The translations under genes and the position numbers were made by a program. Of a stretch of 64,000 nt of DNA, positions 16,764-26,442 are shown piece by piece. Source of the stretch: Terribacillus saccharophilus (GTDB lineage Bacteria; Bacillota; Bacilli; Bacillales; Amphibacillaceae); NCBI RefSeq assembly GCF_002272075.1, contig NZ_NPBJ01000013.1, forward strand, positions 1 to 64,000, written 5' to 3'. How positions within the stretch are numbered: the stretch's first letter is position 1; the number at the start of each line of letters is the position of its first letter. Under the pieces are notes generated by a model. That model was given only the letters and a program-made list of their open reading frames with translations, was not told the DNA's origin and did no database searches.

Positions 16764-17963
16764 TTATGCAAATGTATAGCTTTCCAGCTGTACTGCTTTG
16801 TCAGTCTGCTCCCAAGGGAAGTTTTTATCTGTACGTCCGAAGTGACCGTATGCAGCTGTATCTTTGTAGATTGGCTGACGCAGGTTCAGCATTTTGATGA
16901 TGCCGGCAGGACGAAGATCGAATAAATCGCGTACCGCTCTCACCAATGCTTCTTCTGACTCTTTGCCTGTTCCGAAAGTATCGATACTGATGGATACTGG
17001 TTCAGCAACACCGATCGCATAAGCAAGCTGTACTTCACATTTCTCTGCAAGACCTGCTGCAACGATGTTCTTCGCCACATAACGTGCTGCATAAGCACCG
17101 GAACGGTCTACTTTTGTAGCATCTTTTCCGCTGAATGCACCGCCGCCGTGACGAGCATAACCGCCATACGTATCAACAATGATTTTACGTCCAGTCAGAC
17201 CTGCATCACCTTGTGGTCCGCCGATAACGAATCGTCCAGTCGGGTTAATGATGTATTTCGTATTCTCATCCAGCAATTCAGCTGGAACGACAGGTTTGAT
17301 AACAAGCTCTTTCAAATCGTTATGAATCTGAGCTTGCTCCACTTCTGGGTGGTGCTGTGTGGAGATGACAATCGTATCAATCCGTACTGGTTGATCGTTT
17401 TCGTCATATTCTACTGTTACTTGTGTTTTCCCATCCGGGCGCAAGTAATCTACAGTTTCATCTTTCCGTATCTTAGCCAGTTGCTTGGAAAGACGGTGCG
17501 CCAATGAAATTGGCAGCGGCATATATTCTGGTGTTTCATTGCTTGCATAGCCAAACATCAAGCCTTGGTCACCTGCACCGATTGCATCGATCTCTTCGTC
17601 CGTCATCAGCCCTTCACGAGCCTCAAGCGCCTGATCGACACCACCTGCAATATCAGGAGATTGCTCATCGATTGCTGTCAATACAGCACATGTATCAGCA
17701 TCAAAGCCATATTTCGCACGTGTATAACCAATTTCCTTGATTGTTTTACGCACGATGCTTTGGATATCTACATAAGCGCTGGTTGTAATTTCACCTGCAA
17801 CGAGTACAAGTCCAGTCGTAACAGTCGTTTCACAAGCAACACGGGCATTCGGATCCTTAGCTAGGATTTCATCTAATATAGCATCCGAGATCTGGTCACA
17901 GATTTTATCCGGATGCCCTTCAGTAACGGATTCTGAGGTAAATAATCGACGATTAGCAGTCAT
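16764..17963 (-). CDS. metK: S-adenosylmethionine synthetase
   Basis: Forms SAM from methionine and ATP. The 399-residue protein has the family signatures [17 protein letters not shown] near the N terminus, [12 protein letters not shown] in the middle and the glycine-rich [19 protein letters not shown]. The length is normal. It is preceded by an S-box (SAM-I) riboswitch and terminator, so high SAM should shut off its transcription. The gene neighbours (asnB downstream, pckA divergent) match B. subtilis. Identity is certain. Confidence 0.98.
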   Translation of the reverse strand: MTANRRLFTSESVTEGHPDKICDQISDAILDEILAKDPNARVACETTVTTGLVLVAGEITTSAYVDIQSIVRKTIKEIGYTRAKYGFDADTCAVLTAIDEQSPDIAGGVDQALEAREGLMTDEEIDAIGAGDQGLMFGYASNETPEYMPLPISLAHRLSKQLAKIRKDETVDYLRPDGKTQVTVEYDENDQPVRIDTIVISTQHHPEVEQAQIHNDLKELVIKPVVPAELLDENTKYIINPTGRFVIGGPQGDAGLTGRKIIVDTYGGYARHGGGAFSGKDATKVDRSGAYAARYVAKNIVAAGLAEKCEVQLAYAIGVAEPVSISIDTFGTGKESEEALVRAVRDLFDLRPAGIIKMLNLRQPIYKDTAAYGHFGRTDKNFPWEQTDKAVQLESYTFA

Positions 17964-18054
17964 TCTGCCAAATCCCCCTTCAACTACAATTAATACGGAA
18001 GTTTTACTCTTTCCAAGGTATGTTATTAAGAAACTTGATAATGGGTGAAGGTTG

Positions 18055-18088
18055 AAAGAGCACTATCATTAGTATTGCTCTTTTTTTA
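18055..18088 (+). terminator. Plus-strand terminator-like hairpin within the metK leader
   Basis: AAAGAGCA (18055-18062) pairs with TGCTCTTT (18076-18083), followed by T on the plus strand. No plus-strand gene precedes it. On the minus strand the same hairpin lacks a T run. Confidence 0.45.
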
Positions 18089-18106
18089 TTATTAAGCCGT
18101 TACATG

Positions 18107-18256
18107 AAAAAAACCTTCCATCATAACAGAAGGCTGGCTTATTCCCTCTCTTATCGTTCAAGGTATCCCTTGCTCAGGTTGAGCACCATTTCACAAAATG
18201 TGACGGTTGCCGGGTTTCTTAGGGCCTGTCCCTCCGCCTACTCTGAATAAGAGTGA
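18107..18256 (-). promoter_or_regulatory. SAM-I riboswitch (S-box) with terminator, controlling metK
   Basis: On the minus strand the aptamer runs from P1 CTCTTAT (about 18250) through GAGGGACAGGCCC, AACCCGGCAACC, TGGTGCTCAACCTG and CAAGG to the closing ATAAGAG (about 18148). The terminator CCTTC...GGAAGG plus seven T is at 18107-18134. These conserved blocks are diagnostic of S-box leaders. Confidence 0.95.
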
Positions 18257-18444
18257 TTTTCCGTTCGCAACTATGTTATCGGAACAGCCTCCAGAAGTCA
18301 ACAAAATCATGTTAATACCGACTTAAAAACTCGGAATTATTAACCAATAAAGCATTCACTTATCGATTGCATTTTAAAATAGTATGTATTAATATTTTAA
18401 TGTGTTATACTAATTAAAACTTCTAAAAAAAAGGCGGGATCCAG

Positions 18445-20028
18445 ATGCGAATGATGCACGCATTAACAGCGCTAGAAGAAATGCGCTCCCAATCCAATGT
18501 AAGGAAAAACCTATCAGCAGCTCAGCTGACGGAGGCGGCATTGTCCCGCCAAGAAGCTCGTTTGACAAAGACTGGTGCTTTGCGGGCTGCGACAGGGAAA
18601 TATACCGGCCGCTCACCAAAGGATAAATTCATCGTCAAAGACGAGCTTTCCGAAAACAAAGTAGACTGGGGAAAAGTCAACCAGCCTATTAGCGAAGAAA
18701 CATTCGAGCAACTTTTAGGTAAAGTCGTAGACTATCTGCAGGCACAGGAAGAAGTATTCTCATTCCAAGGCTTTGCAGGAGCTGATGAACGTTACCATCT
18801 CCCGATACAAGTAATCAACGAATATGCTTGGCATAATCTATTTGCCCACCAATTGTTCATTCGGCCAAATGAGGAGGAGCTGACTGCACATAAACCTGCA
18901 TTCACTGTCATCTCTGCTCCTGGTGTAAAAGCAGACCCACTAGTCGATGGCACTAATTCAGAAGCATTTGTCATCGTTTCCTTCAAACAGCGTGTAATCG
19001 TCATAGGTGGAACGGAATATGCCGGAGAAATGAAGAAATCCATCTTCTCCGTAATGAATTTCCTTCTGCCGCAGCAAGAAATCCTGCCAATGCACTGCTC
19101 TGCTAATGTAGGTTCAGATGGAGATACAGCCCTCTTCTTCGGTTTATCCGGAACAGGTAAGACTACATTATCTGCTGATCCGAACAGACCTTTGATCGGA
19201 GATGACGAACATGGCTGGTCACCTGATGGAATCTTCAATATTGAAGGCGGCTGTTATGCTAAATGCATCAATCTTTCAGCTGAAAAAGAGCCAGAAATTC
19301 ATGGCGCCATCAAGTTTGGCACGATTCTTGAAAATGTAGCTGTAGATGAAGCTGGCGTTTGTGACTATAAAGATGGTTCTGTTACAGAAAATACGCGTGC
19401 TGCTTACCCGATTGACTACATCAAGGGCAGCCTGGCGAAGAGCTTAGCCGGACATCCAAAAACAATCATTTTCCTGACCGCAGATGCAACTGGCGTGCTG
19501 CCGCCAATCAGTAAATTGACAACAGAACAGGCAATGTATCACTTCCTTAGTGGATATACGAGCAAACTTGCTGGCACAGAACGCGGTGTTACAGAACCTG
19601 AAGCTACGTTCTCGACTTGCTTCGGTGCTCCATTCCTGCCGCTGGCACCTTCTGTCTATGCTGAGATGCTCGGCGAAAAAATCAGTGAACATCAAGCAGA
19701 GGTGTATCTTGTCAATACCGGCTGGACAGGCGGAGATTACCATTCCGGTTCCCGCATGAAGCTTCCGTACACGCGCTCCATGGTCCAGGCTGCTCTCAGC
19801 GGAGAATTGCGTAATGCAGAAACTACTCAAGATCCAATTTTCGGCCTGCATGTACCTGTTTCCATTGCAAATGTACCAGCAGAGTTGCTGATGCCGGAAA
19901 ATGCATGGGAAGACAAAGCAGCTTACAAATCGACCGCACAAGAACTTGCGGTAAAATTCCATCAGAACTTCACAAAATTTGATTTTATCGATGATGCTGT
20001 CCGCCAAGCTGGGCCATTATATAGATAA
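18445..20028 (+). CDS. pckA: Phosphoenolpyruvate carboxykinase (ATP)
   Basis: Gluconeogenic enzyme converting oxaloacetate and ATP to phosphoenolpyruvate. The 527-residue protein carries the kinase P-loop [11 protein letters not shown] (233-243) and the metal-binding GDDEHGW (252-258), as expected for the ATP-dependent family. AAGGCGGG lies about 6 bases before the chosen ATG; a second ATG two codons on is also possible. It is divergent from metK, as in B. subtilis, with a TATACT -10-like element at 18406-18411. A bidirectional terminator separates it from ytkD. Confidence 0.97.
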   Translation: MRMMHALTALEEMRSQSNVRKNLSAAQLTEAALSRQEARLTKTGALRAATGKYTGRSPKDKFIVKDELSENKVDWGKVNQPISEETFEQLLGKVVDYLQAQEEVFSFQGFAGADERYHLPIQVINEYAWHNLFAHQLFIRPNEEELTAHKPAFTVISAPGVKADPLVDGTNSEAFVIVSFKQRVIVIGGTEYAGEMKKSIFSVMNFLLPQQEILPMHCSANVGSDGDTALFFGLSGTGKTTLSADPNRPLIGDDEHGWSPDGIFNIEGGCYAKCINLSAEKEPEIHGAIKFGTILENVAVDEAGVCDYKDGSVTENTRAAYPIDYIKGSLAKSLAGHPKTIIFLTADATGVLPPISKLTTEQAMYHFLSGYTSKLAGTERGVTEPEATFSTCFGAPFLPLAPSVYAEMLGEKISEHQAEVYLVNTGWTGGDYHSGSRMKLPYTRSMVQAALSGELRNAETTQDPIFGLHVPVSIANVPAELLMPENAWEDKAAYKSTAQELAVKFHQNFTKFDFIDDAVRQAGPLYR

Positions 20029-20080
20029 AAAAAGAACTGCCCCAAAAGCTGTTGTTAGCTTTTGGGGCAGTTCTTTTACA
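20028..20080. terminator. Bidirectional terminator between pckA and ytkD
   Basis: Long hairpin GAACTGCCCCAAAAGCT / AGCTTTTGGGGCAGTTC with A and T runs. The ytkD stop codon overlaps its right edge. Confidence 0.92.
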
Positions 20081-20552
20081 TTGTCTTTTCAAACTTATCT
20101 ATATGATGCAATGCACTAGGCAGCACCTTATCTTTCATCATAAAGCTGTATTCAGCATGCTGTGCCAGATGGGAAGGGAACTTTTCGACCAGTACTGGCC
20201 CATATGTTTCCATGTAATTGGATTTCTTCCTCAGTTCCGAGATGATGGCATAATAGACATTCTTCACGATATGCCCGGCCTTGCCTGCCACGAAGTACTG
20301 ACCGACATACTTCAGTTGCTGGACTACACCGCCAGTCTCTTCCATTACTTCCCGCAAAGCCGCATGCTCTGCCGTTTCTCCTTTTTCCACCTTACCGCCA
20401 GGGAACTCCAATCCCCTATCTTTATGACGTGTGAGAAGCCATTTGCTTCCGTATCTGCAAATCACCCACACATGTTTAGGCTGATCAGAAAATGGATGAT
20501 CGGCGAAAGACATCTTCACTTCATTATTGTAGTAATCTCTGAACGTAATCAT
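20076..20552 (-). CDS. ytkD: Nudix hydrolase YtkD (8-oxo-dGTP-type)
   Basis: Nudix phosphohydrolase of 158 residues. A complete Nudix box GX5EX7REUXEEXGU runs from Gly53 to Gly75 and includes REVMEETGG. The B. subtilis YtkD protein hydrolyses 8-oxo-dGTP and other triphosphates and protects against mutagenic nucleotides. Gene order next to pckA is conserved. The stop codon lies in the shared terminator. Confidence 0.9.
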   Translation of the reverse strand: MITFRDYYNNEVKMSFADHPFSDQPKHVWVICRYGSKWLLTRHKDRGLEFPGGKVEKGETAEHAALREVMEETGGVVQQLKYVGQYFVAGKAGHIVKNVYYAIISELRKKSNYMETYGPVLVEKFPSHLAQHAEYSFMMKDKVLPSALHHIDKFEKTM

Positions 20553-20579
20553 CTTCCCACTGCCTTCTTCACATCAAAC

Positions 20580-21110
20580 CTACAAGTATTTGACTGCTGC
20601 TATCTTCCAGCCTCCGTCATACAAGAATTTGATCTCGATTGTATAGTTACCGTGCAAATCATCGGTATTGCTTTGTGTAATTGTAACATACTTATCGGAG
20701 TCTGTTTCCTCTTTGTATGAATTATCAGGATTGAACCAAGCTGGTGTCTCAGTCGGCAGAATGTACAAGCCGTCTGCTTCCTCCGTGAAATAGAAATCGA
20801 CGATCGGTCCGCTTACATCTCTTGTAGCCACTTCGTCAAAACTTTTCAGCAATTCTTCTTTCGTATTATAGTTTAGAACTTTGTAATTTGTATCAATGTC
20901 TTGTGTGACTTTATCCATAAACGCAGCTGTCAGCTGTTCAATTTGTTCTTTATCCAGTTCCGGCTGCTCAGCAGCCTCATTTTTTTCTGCGTTTACTTGT
21001 TCAGCTGTTACAGCAGATATATTGTCTGATTGGTATGATAGCGCGAATGTAAATGGGACTAGGAGCGTGATGATAGCAGCTATTGCTTTTTTCCAAGTTG
21101 GTTTAAGCAT
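20580..21110 (-). CDS. Secreted or membrane-anchored protein of unknown function
   Basis: Protein of 176 residues. A basic start and a hydrophobic stretch (about 8-24) form a signal peptide or uncleaved anchor. A charged linker rich in E and Q follows (about 38-62), then a globular domain ending in a W-K-I-A-A-V-K-Y-L strand. The C-terminal pattern (alternating strands, DGGW near the end) resembles small NTF2-like or DUF3993-like extracytoplasmic domains, but I do not recognise it firmly. It lies 27 bases upstream of ytkD on the same strand and may be co-transcribed. AGGAGG precedes the start. Confidence 0.65.
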   Translation of the reverse strand: MLKPTWKKAIAAIITLLVPFTFALSYQSDNISAVTAEQVNAEKNEAAEQPELDKEQIEQLTAAFMDKVTQDIDTNYKVLNYNTKEELLKSFDEVATRDVSGPIVDFYFTEEADGLYILPTETPAWFNPDNSYKEETDSDKYVTITQSNTDDLHGNYTIEIKFLYDGGWKIAAVKYL

Positions 21111-21821
21111 AATTAGTCCTCCTTATGTAGTCATGTTATAGGTATTCCTCATCTTTCTGCTTTTAAAACCCAATTCTTTTGTAGGATTTTCTTACTGTTT
21201 GTCGTTTTCTGACACTTAACTTCAATTTGCATTTGAACAGGCATTACCCCCTTGCCTTTCTTTCAGCAATATAAAGAAGTGAAGGTTTAATTTGTAAAAT
21301 ATAGGGAAATAAGCATACGAATTACAAATGGCTTGATGAAAAGATACATACTATACCTTGAACTCAATATCCTTTCTATCTGGCCAACTAAATAATATTG
21401 GAGGGTTAGCCTTGAAAAGAACTGAACCTAAGTTGGTTTATACCAGCCATCGCAGAAACTAAAAATCACTCGAAATAATGGAGAAACCATAGAAAACAAT
21501 TGTAAAGACCATCAATGCCCTATGATGCAACGGTGGAATGTAAGACTTTTTCTCATGGCAATTACTTCACCTAGTCCTGACGTCTCATTTTCTTCTGGGT
21601 ATTATGCTTCTCTTTTGTAAACATCTGCAAAAAAATCGTAGTAACTTCTTACTGAATGTAGTTTTTTGTAGGAAATTGTGAAGCAAATTCATGTAAAATA
21701 CGTAATGAATTGATAAGCATTCCATACGGACCAATTTTTAACATCTATTGTACTAAGACATACTCCGTTTGTAATAAGGTAACGGGGTCCGTGAAAAAGC
21801 AAATTATTTTGGAGGGATTAG
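21111..21821. other. Long AT-rich intergenic region, no gene recognised
   Basis: About 710 bases between the minus-strand secreted protein and the plus-strand lipoprotein. The only coding hint is a 16-codon frame beginning with TTG at 21412 behind GGAGGG and ending at 21462. A weak promoter, TTGTAC with an 18-base spacer to TAATAA, lies before the lipoprotein gene at about 21747-21776. Otherwise I see nothing; it could hold decayed sequence. Confidence 0.4.
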
Positions 21822-22643
21822 ATGAAATCGGTAAAACATCTTGGCTGGTTAGTATTAGCACTAGCACTATTTTTGACTGGGTGCGGAACAGACAGCGCTT
21901 CTACAGACGCTGAAGGCAAAGAGAAGAAAGGCCCGACGCCGGAAGAAATCCTGCAAAAATCCGCTGAAGCTAATGAAGACTTGAATAGCTATGATATGGA
22001 TATGACAATGGATATGGACGTCAAAGCTTCTGGATTGGATCAAACCATGACTACTACAGCGGACGGTACTATCGTAATGGATCCACTTTCCTCAAAACTT
22101 AGCATGGAATCCATGGGACAGCAATTCGATATGTATATCAAAGACAATATGATTTATATGTATGAGCCAGCATCTGATATGTGGATGAAGATGGATGCTG
22201 AATCCGAAATCGGTGCTTCACTTGGTACTGATCAAGTAGCACAGCCTTTGGATGAGCAGGTCCAGCAAGTTAAGGATCTGGCGGAAAGTATTAAAGTATC
22301 CGAAACCGATACAGAGTATGTACTTGATGTAGTAGTAGCAGAGGATAAGATGATGAGCTTTATGGAAGAGCAAATGGGTGCAGCAGGCGAAAGCCTCGAG
22401 AGCATGGGTGACTTTACTTTCGATAAGTTCAACTACACAATTTCCATTGATAAAGAGACAAATTATCCTAAGAACATCAAATTGGATATGGTCATGAAGA
22501 TGGAAGATGCCGGTGAAGAAGCAACTGTCAATGCATTGATGGATATGAACTATGAGAACTACAATGCAACAGACAGCATTGAAATTCCAGCTGAAGCAGA
22601 AAGCGCAGTAGACATTTCTGATCAAGCAGCTGCAACTTATTAA
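21822..22643 (+). CDS. Lipoprotein of the DUF6612 type
   Basis: Predicted lipoprotein of 273 residues with the lipobox LTGC, lipidated at Cys21. A short acidic linker is followed by a single domain of alternating strands unusually rich in Met and Asp (repeated MDM-type patterns at about 57-70 and 160-240). It resembles the LolA/LppX-like fold of DUF6612 proteins common in Bacilli, whose function is unknown. GGAGGG precedes the ATG. It is convergent with the SurA-like lipoprotein and shares a terminator. Confidence 0.75.
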   Translation: MKSVKHLGWLVLALALFLTGCGTDSASTDAEGKEKKGPTPEEILQKSAEANEDLNSYDMDMTMDMDVKASGLDQTMTTTADGTIVMDPLSSKLSMESMGQQFDMYIKDNMIYMYEPASDMWMKMDAESEIGASLGTDQVAQPLDEQVQQVKDLAESIKVSETDTEYVLDVVVAEDKMMSFMEEQMGAAGESLESMGDFTFDKFNYTISIDKETNYPKNIKLDMVMKMEDAGEEATVNALMDMNYENYNATDSIEIPAEAESAVDISDQAAATY

Positions 22644-22684
22644 ACAAGAAAAGGCACCAGGATATCCTGGTGCCTTTTCTTGTA
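22644..22684. terminator. Bidirectional terminator between two lipoprotein genes
   Basis: Perfect hairpin AAGAAAAGGCACCAGGATA / TATCCTGGTGCCTTTTCTT. Confidence 0.92.
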
Positions 22685-23440
22685 TTAGATATTATATTTC
22701 ACATCTGCATCTTTCTCGAGCTCGTCCACTTTATCGAGCATGACAGTCTGTAAGTTCTGCTGTTCCATTGTCGCTTTCAGCTGGTCCTTGATGTCATCGT
22801 ATTTCGGCAGACTATCTTCTTGTTTACTTTCTTTAGCCTGTTTTTCCATCTCTTCGTAATATGTCTTCATATCGTCTTCTGTCACTTCTTTTGGTGACAG
22901 CTCGCTATCAACATATTTCGTTACAAGCAAGCCTTCCTTCAGCTGCTGCTTATACTCATCTTCTGTAGAGCCTGTAGCTTCCAGTGCCTGATTGAATTGG
23001 TCTTCATCTTCAAACTGCTCTTTAGCGGATTTAAGTTCATCGTCCACTTCTTTATCAGAAACCTCGTAGTCTTTATTCTCCGCTTCCTGCAGAAGCAGTT
23101 CATTTCCTACAAGACTTTTCAATACTTGTTCCTTCATTTCTTTCGCAGCATCATCTGTTGTCGGATCTGAGCCGCTTGCCTGTGATTGCTGTTGAGCAGA
23201 GGATAGAAGTGAATTATACTCTTCACCTTTAATTTCCGTACCATTGACAGTTGCGACTGTTTCGTCCGGATCCACTTGCTGTTTCTCCATCTTCTTCTGC
23301 ATTTCTTCCATTTGCTTCTGTGCTTCTTCCTGATCGGCTGTTGTAGAAGCATTATCAGTTGATTTATCCTCATCATTCCCGCATGCAGCCAATACAATAG
23401 CTAGTACCAGCATCAGGCATAGGGTTGTAATACGTTTCAT
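22685..23440 (-). CDS. SurA N-terminal-like lipoprotein (PrsA-related chaperone without a PPIase domain)
   Basis: Lipoprotein of 251 residues from MKRITT; AGAGAGGGG lies 10 bases upstream. The lipobox is LAAC with Cys20. A Gln/Met/Lys-rich linker (about 35-60) precedes ETVATVNGTEIKGEEYNSL, the start of the SurA_N helical domain. The helices run to the C terminus. No parvulin isomerase domain is present, unlike PrsA at about 290 residues. A role in holding or folding exported proteins is inferred from the family. Confidence 0.8.
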   Translation of the reverse strand: MKRITTLCLMLVLAIVLAACGNDEDKSTDNASTTADQEEAQKQMEEMQKKMEKQQVDPDETVATVNGTEIKGEEYNSLLSSAQQQSQASGSDPTTDDAAKEMKEQVLKSLVGNELLLQEAENKDYEVSDKEVDDELKSAKEQFEDEDQFNQALEATGSTEDEYKQQLKEGLLVTKYVDSELSPKEVTEDDMKTYYEEMEKQAKESKQEDSLPKYDDIKDQLKATMEQQNLQTVMLDKVDELEKDADVKYNI

Positions 23441-23534
23441 AAAATAGAAACCCCTCTCTTCATGTATGGTTACGAATGTAACATCTATTAGCACTCAACT
23501 CAAGTATACCACGCATTTTTAGTAGAAAAGTAAG

Positions 23535-23567
23535 AGAAAGACGCCCGGTTAGAGGGCGCCTTTTTTA
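23535..23567 (-). terminator. Terminator after the Pmp3-type gene
   Basis: Minus-strand arms GGCGCCC and GGGCGTC followed by TTTCTCTTACTTTT. The plus strand also carries a run of six T. Confidence 0.7.
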
Positions 23568-23738
23568 CGCATACTGCTTCTTGCTATTTTTATGGTCTTT
23601 CACTACCAGGGCAGCATGTACAGCTCCCGGAACGAAAAAGATTAGCGTTAAAACTAGATTCAAAAGCGCCTTAAATGGCTTACCGGTGAACAACACGGCC
23701 ACAGGCGGCAATAAAATCGCCAACAGGTACATAAACAT
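23565..23738 (-). CDS. YqaE/Pmp3-family small membrane protein
   Basis: Protein of 57 residues starting MFMYLLAILLPPVAVLF. It has two hydrophobic helices around a short polar turn and a basic tail. This is the Pmp3/YqaE stress-related proteolipid family, thought to affect membrane potential or ion leak. GGAGG seven bases upstream fixes the start; a longer frame with 20 more residues has no ribosome site. It follows menC by about 60 bases on the same strand and could be read through from the men operon. Confidence 0.85.
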   Translation of the reverse strand: MFMYLLAILLPPVAVLFTGKPFKALLNLVLTLIFFVPGAVHAALVVKDHKNSKKQYA

Positions 23739-23798
23739 AGGTATTCCTCCTCTAAGCTGCATTACTTTAGAAATACCCCTATTTAGTTCATTTGACAC

Positions 23799-24899
23799 CT
23801 ATTTTCCTGTTGATACCTCACTGGATACATATAGCAGATACTCCATATCTACCTCAACCCCGATACCTGGTTCATCTGGTATTCGGATGCTTCCTTGTTC
23901 CACTCGCAGCGGATTGATGAGTAAGTCACGATCAAAATAACGGTCAGATCCAGACAAATCACCAGGGATTGAAAACCCTGGCAAAGAAGCGAGCGCCAGA
24001 TTATGTGCCTTCGATATACCTGTTTCCACCATTCCTCCACACCAAACAGCTAAGCCAGCTTGCTGACACAAATTGTGTATTCGGATTGCTTCCGTCAAGC
24101 CTCCTACCCTTCCAATCTTAATATTAATTGTCCTGCATGCTCCTAACTCGAGAGCCTGCCAAGCATCAGAAAAGCTCTCCACTGTTTCATCAAGACAAAT
24201 AGATGTGTTCATACGCTGCTGCAGGCGCTGATGCAGAACAATATCCCCTGGAATAAACGGCTGTTCAATCATCTGCAGGTTCAAGCTGTCCAACCCGGCA
24301 AGCAAGGAAATATCCTCTTTCTTGTACATGCCATTTCCGTCAATCATGAGCGGAAGTTCTGGATCTATTTCCTTGACCAGCTCAATAGCTCTGCGTTCGT
24401 TATATTTTGTGACTTTTAGCTTGGCACGCTCAAAGCCTTGGCTGCGTATCATTTCAATTGTCTGCTCAAGATCGTCAGATAGACTGATAACCGCCCCTGC
24501 TTTCGCTTTTGTTCTTGTACCGCCAATACAAGCAACAAGGCTCTTTCCCTGCTGCTTCGCGTATAAATCCCATGCCGCCCCTTCCACAGCAGCCTTGGCC
24601 ATTTGGTTGCCGACGATGCCAGAAAACAGCTGTGGAACTTCTGTAGGATGATTTACTTTTTTAGCGAATAAAAGCGGAAGTAATGTTTCCTGCAGCAGGA
24701 TCCAGCTGGATGCAACGGTTTCGCTTGTATAAAAAGGAATAGCAAAAGCAACGCCTTCGCCAAAGCCAGAACACCCTTCATTATCCTGCAGCTCGACGAT
24801 GATTCCTTCTCTTTCGTTCAGCGCACCAGCATGCGTCGTAAAGGGCTGTTTAAGCGGCAGCGTGTATCGGAATAGACGATAGCTTCTTAGTTCCATCAC
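23799..24899 (-). CDS. menC: o-Succinylbenzoate synthase
   Basis: Enolase-superfamily enzyme of menaquinone synthesis, dehydrating SHCHC to o-succinylbenzoate. The 366-residue protein shows the K-x-K catalytic pair (Lys160, Lys162) and the metal ligands Asp187 (MIDGN), Glu212 (IEQP) and Asp237 (CLDE); Lys261 (NIKIGR) is the second catalytic lysine. It overlaps menE by four bases (ATGA), indicating translational coupling. It is the last enzyme gene of the leftward men operon. Some relatives also racemise N-acylamino acids. Confidence 0.95.
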   Translation of the reverse strand: MMELRSYRLFRYTLPLKQPFTTHAGALNEREGIIVELQDNEGCSGFGEGVAFAIPFYTSETVASSWILLQETLLPLLFAKKVNHPTEVPQLFSGIVGNQMAKAAVEGAAWDLYAKQQGKSLVACIGGTRTKAKAGAVISLSDDLEQTIEMIRSQGFERAKLKVTKYNERRAIELVKEIDPELPLMIDGNGMYKKEDISLLAGLDSLNLQMIEQPFIPGDIVLHQRLQQRMNTSICLDETVESFSDAWQALELGACRTINIKIGRVGGLTEAIRIHNLCQQAGLAVWCGGMVETGISKAHNLALASLPGFSIPGDLSGSDRYFDRDLLINPLRVEQGSIRIPDEPGIGVEVDMEYLLYVSSEVSTGK

Positions 24900-26371
24900 G
24901 CACTTCCTTCATCAAGCAACTGCTGCAGCTTATAGCGCATCAGTTTATTACTGGCATTACGCGGAAGCTCATCCACCCAGTGCCAGTATTTTGGAATTTT
25001 ATAGCGGGCCAGTCTTTCCTGACAGTATGTCTGTAATTCTTCGACGCTCACATCTGCACTTTTTACAAGGAATGCTACTGGTACGCTCCCCCATTTTGTA
25101 TCAGTTTTTCCGATGACAGCTGCATCTTTTATAGATGGTTGACTCGTTAAAATGCCTTCCACTTCAGCAGGATAGATATTTTCACCTCCGGAAATGATCA
25201 GATCCTTCCTGCGGTCAAGCACATACAAGTAACCATCTTTATCTGTATAACCTACATCCCCTGTCGCCAACCAACCTTCTCGGAAAGCTCCTTCAGTTGC
25301 GTTTGGATTCCGATAATATCCTTTGGTGATCATCGGACCTTTCACTTGAATCTCCCCGGGCTCCTCCGGCTTGGCAAAACCAGTTCCGGTCATGATGCGC
25401 AGCTGGGCAGGAACAAGCGCTTTTCCGGCAGATCCTAGCTTGCGAATGCTATCCTCAGGGCTTAACGTCACGATTTGTGACGAAGTTTCGGTCATCCCAT
25501 ACGATTGGAAAACAGGAATAGCACGTGCCTTTGACTCCTCCAGCAGATGGAGCGGAGCAGGTCCTCCTCCTAAAAGCATGCAGCGGAACTTCTCGGGATA
25601 TGTGACACCATCTTCCTCCTGCAGCCGTAGCAAACGCTGTAGCATGACAGTCACCACAGAGACAATCGTCACACCACGGTCTATGATCGCTGTCTGTACG
25701 ATTTTTTCATCAAAACTCTCGGTCACGTATAGAGGCATTCCATAAATGGCGCTTTTGAAAATAGTCGATAAACCACCCACATGGAACATCGGCAGAGGAG
25801 ACAGCCACTTATCCTCATGGGAAAGGCCAAGATTCAGGGCAGAACCAATTGCACTCCACCAGTGGTTGCCGAATGTATGTTCAACACCTTTTGGATTGCC
25901 GGTTGTGCCGGAAGTGTAGATGATATTAAATACATCATCTAATCGAAGCTCTGTACAGCATGTATACTCCTTTTCAGGCTGCTCGTGCAGCATCTCTATC
26001 GTCAGTAAAGCTACACCAGTATCCTTTGCCTGTTTTTCGAATCTTGCTGCTGTGAGCAGTAAATCTGCTTCACTATCTTGCAGCTGGAATGACCATTCAG
26101 ACGCTGTCAGTCTCGTATTAAGCAGGATCAATGTTGCACCGATATAGCTCAGCGCATGGACAAGCACCACCATCTCCACGCTGTTATGGGATAGCACAGC
26201 TACCCGGGATCCTTGTAGAACACCTAGAGAAGCGAGCTTACGAGCCTGGATATCGACTGCTTTATGCAAGTCACCGAATGTAATTTTCGTGCCCTCCGGC
26301 GTCTCTAATGCCAAACGCCCTGGACTAAGATCGGCCTGCTTCTGCAGCCAATGCGGGATGATTTCCGTCAT
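24896..26371 (-). CDS. menE: o-Succinylbenzoate-CoA ligase
   Basis: Adenylate-forming enzyme that activates o-succinylbenzoate with CoA. From MTEIIPHWLQ the protein has 491 residues. The AMP-binding motif TSGTTGNPKG is near residue 155, with later YGMTET and the C-terminal hinge DRRKDLIISGGENIYP. I chose the internal ATG because GGAATGGAAG stands before it; 14 extra residues upstream would run into the menB-menE hairpin. A strong hairpin in that gap may lower menE expression relative to menB. Confidence 0.95.
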   Translation of the reverse strand: MTEIIPHWLQKQADLSPGRLALETPEGTKITFGDLHKAVDIQARKLASLGVLQGSRVAVLSHNSVEMVVLVHALSYIGATLILLNTRLTASEWSFQLQDSEADLLLTAARFEKQAKDTGVALLTIEMLHEQPEKEYTCCTELRLDDVFNIIYTSGTTGNPKGVEHTFGNHWWSAIGSALNLGLSHEDKWLSPLPMFHVGGLSTIFKSAIYGMPLYVTESFDEKIVQTAIIDRGVTIVSVVTVMLQRLLRLQEEDGVTYPEKFRCMLLGGGPAPLHLLEESKARAIPVFQSYGMTETSSQIVTLSPEDSIRKLGSAGKALVPAQLRIMTGTGFAKPEEPGEIQVKGPMITKGYYRNPNATEGAFREGWLATGDVGYTDKDGYLYVLDRRKDLIISGGENIYPAEVEGILTSQPSIKDAAVIGKTDTKWGSVPVAFLVKSADVSVEELQTYCQERLARYKIPKYWHWVDELPRNASNKLMRYKLQQLLDEGSA

Positions 26372-26396
26372 GTTACTTCCATTCCTTTCTGTCATA

Positions 26397-26432
26397 AAGA
26401 AGAACCTTTGCAATATGCTGCAAAGGTTCTAG
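26397..26432 (-). terminator. Hairpin between menB and menE (attenuator or processing site)
   Basis: Minus-strand AGAACCTTTGCA pairs with TGCAAAGGTTCT around a short loop, followed by TTCTTCTTT. It is inside the operon, so partial termination or 3'-end protection of the upstream transcript is likely. Confidence 0.65.
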
Positions 26433-26442
26433 ATGGTATCTA

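Noticed and set aside
20052-20720. Plus-strand frame of 222 codons across ytkD and the secreted protein gene
   Set aside because: Starts within the pckA terminator and is antisense to a clear Nudix gene; Cys/Phe-rich composition is typical of a shadow frame.
22218-22625. Minus-strand frame of 135 codons opposite the DUF6612 lipoprotein
   Set aside because: Fully antisense to a gene with a clear signal peptide and ribosome site; no start-site support.
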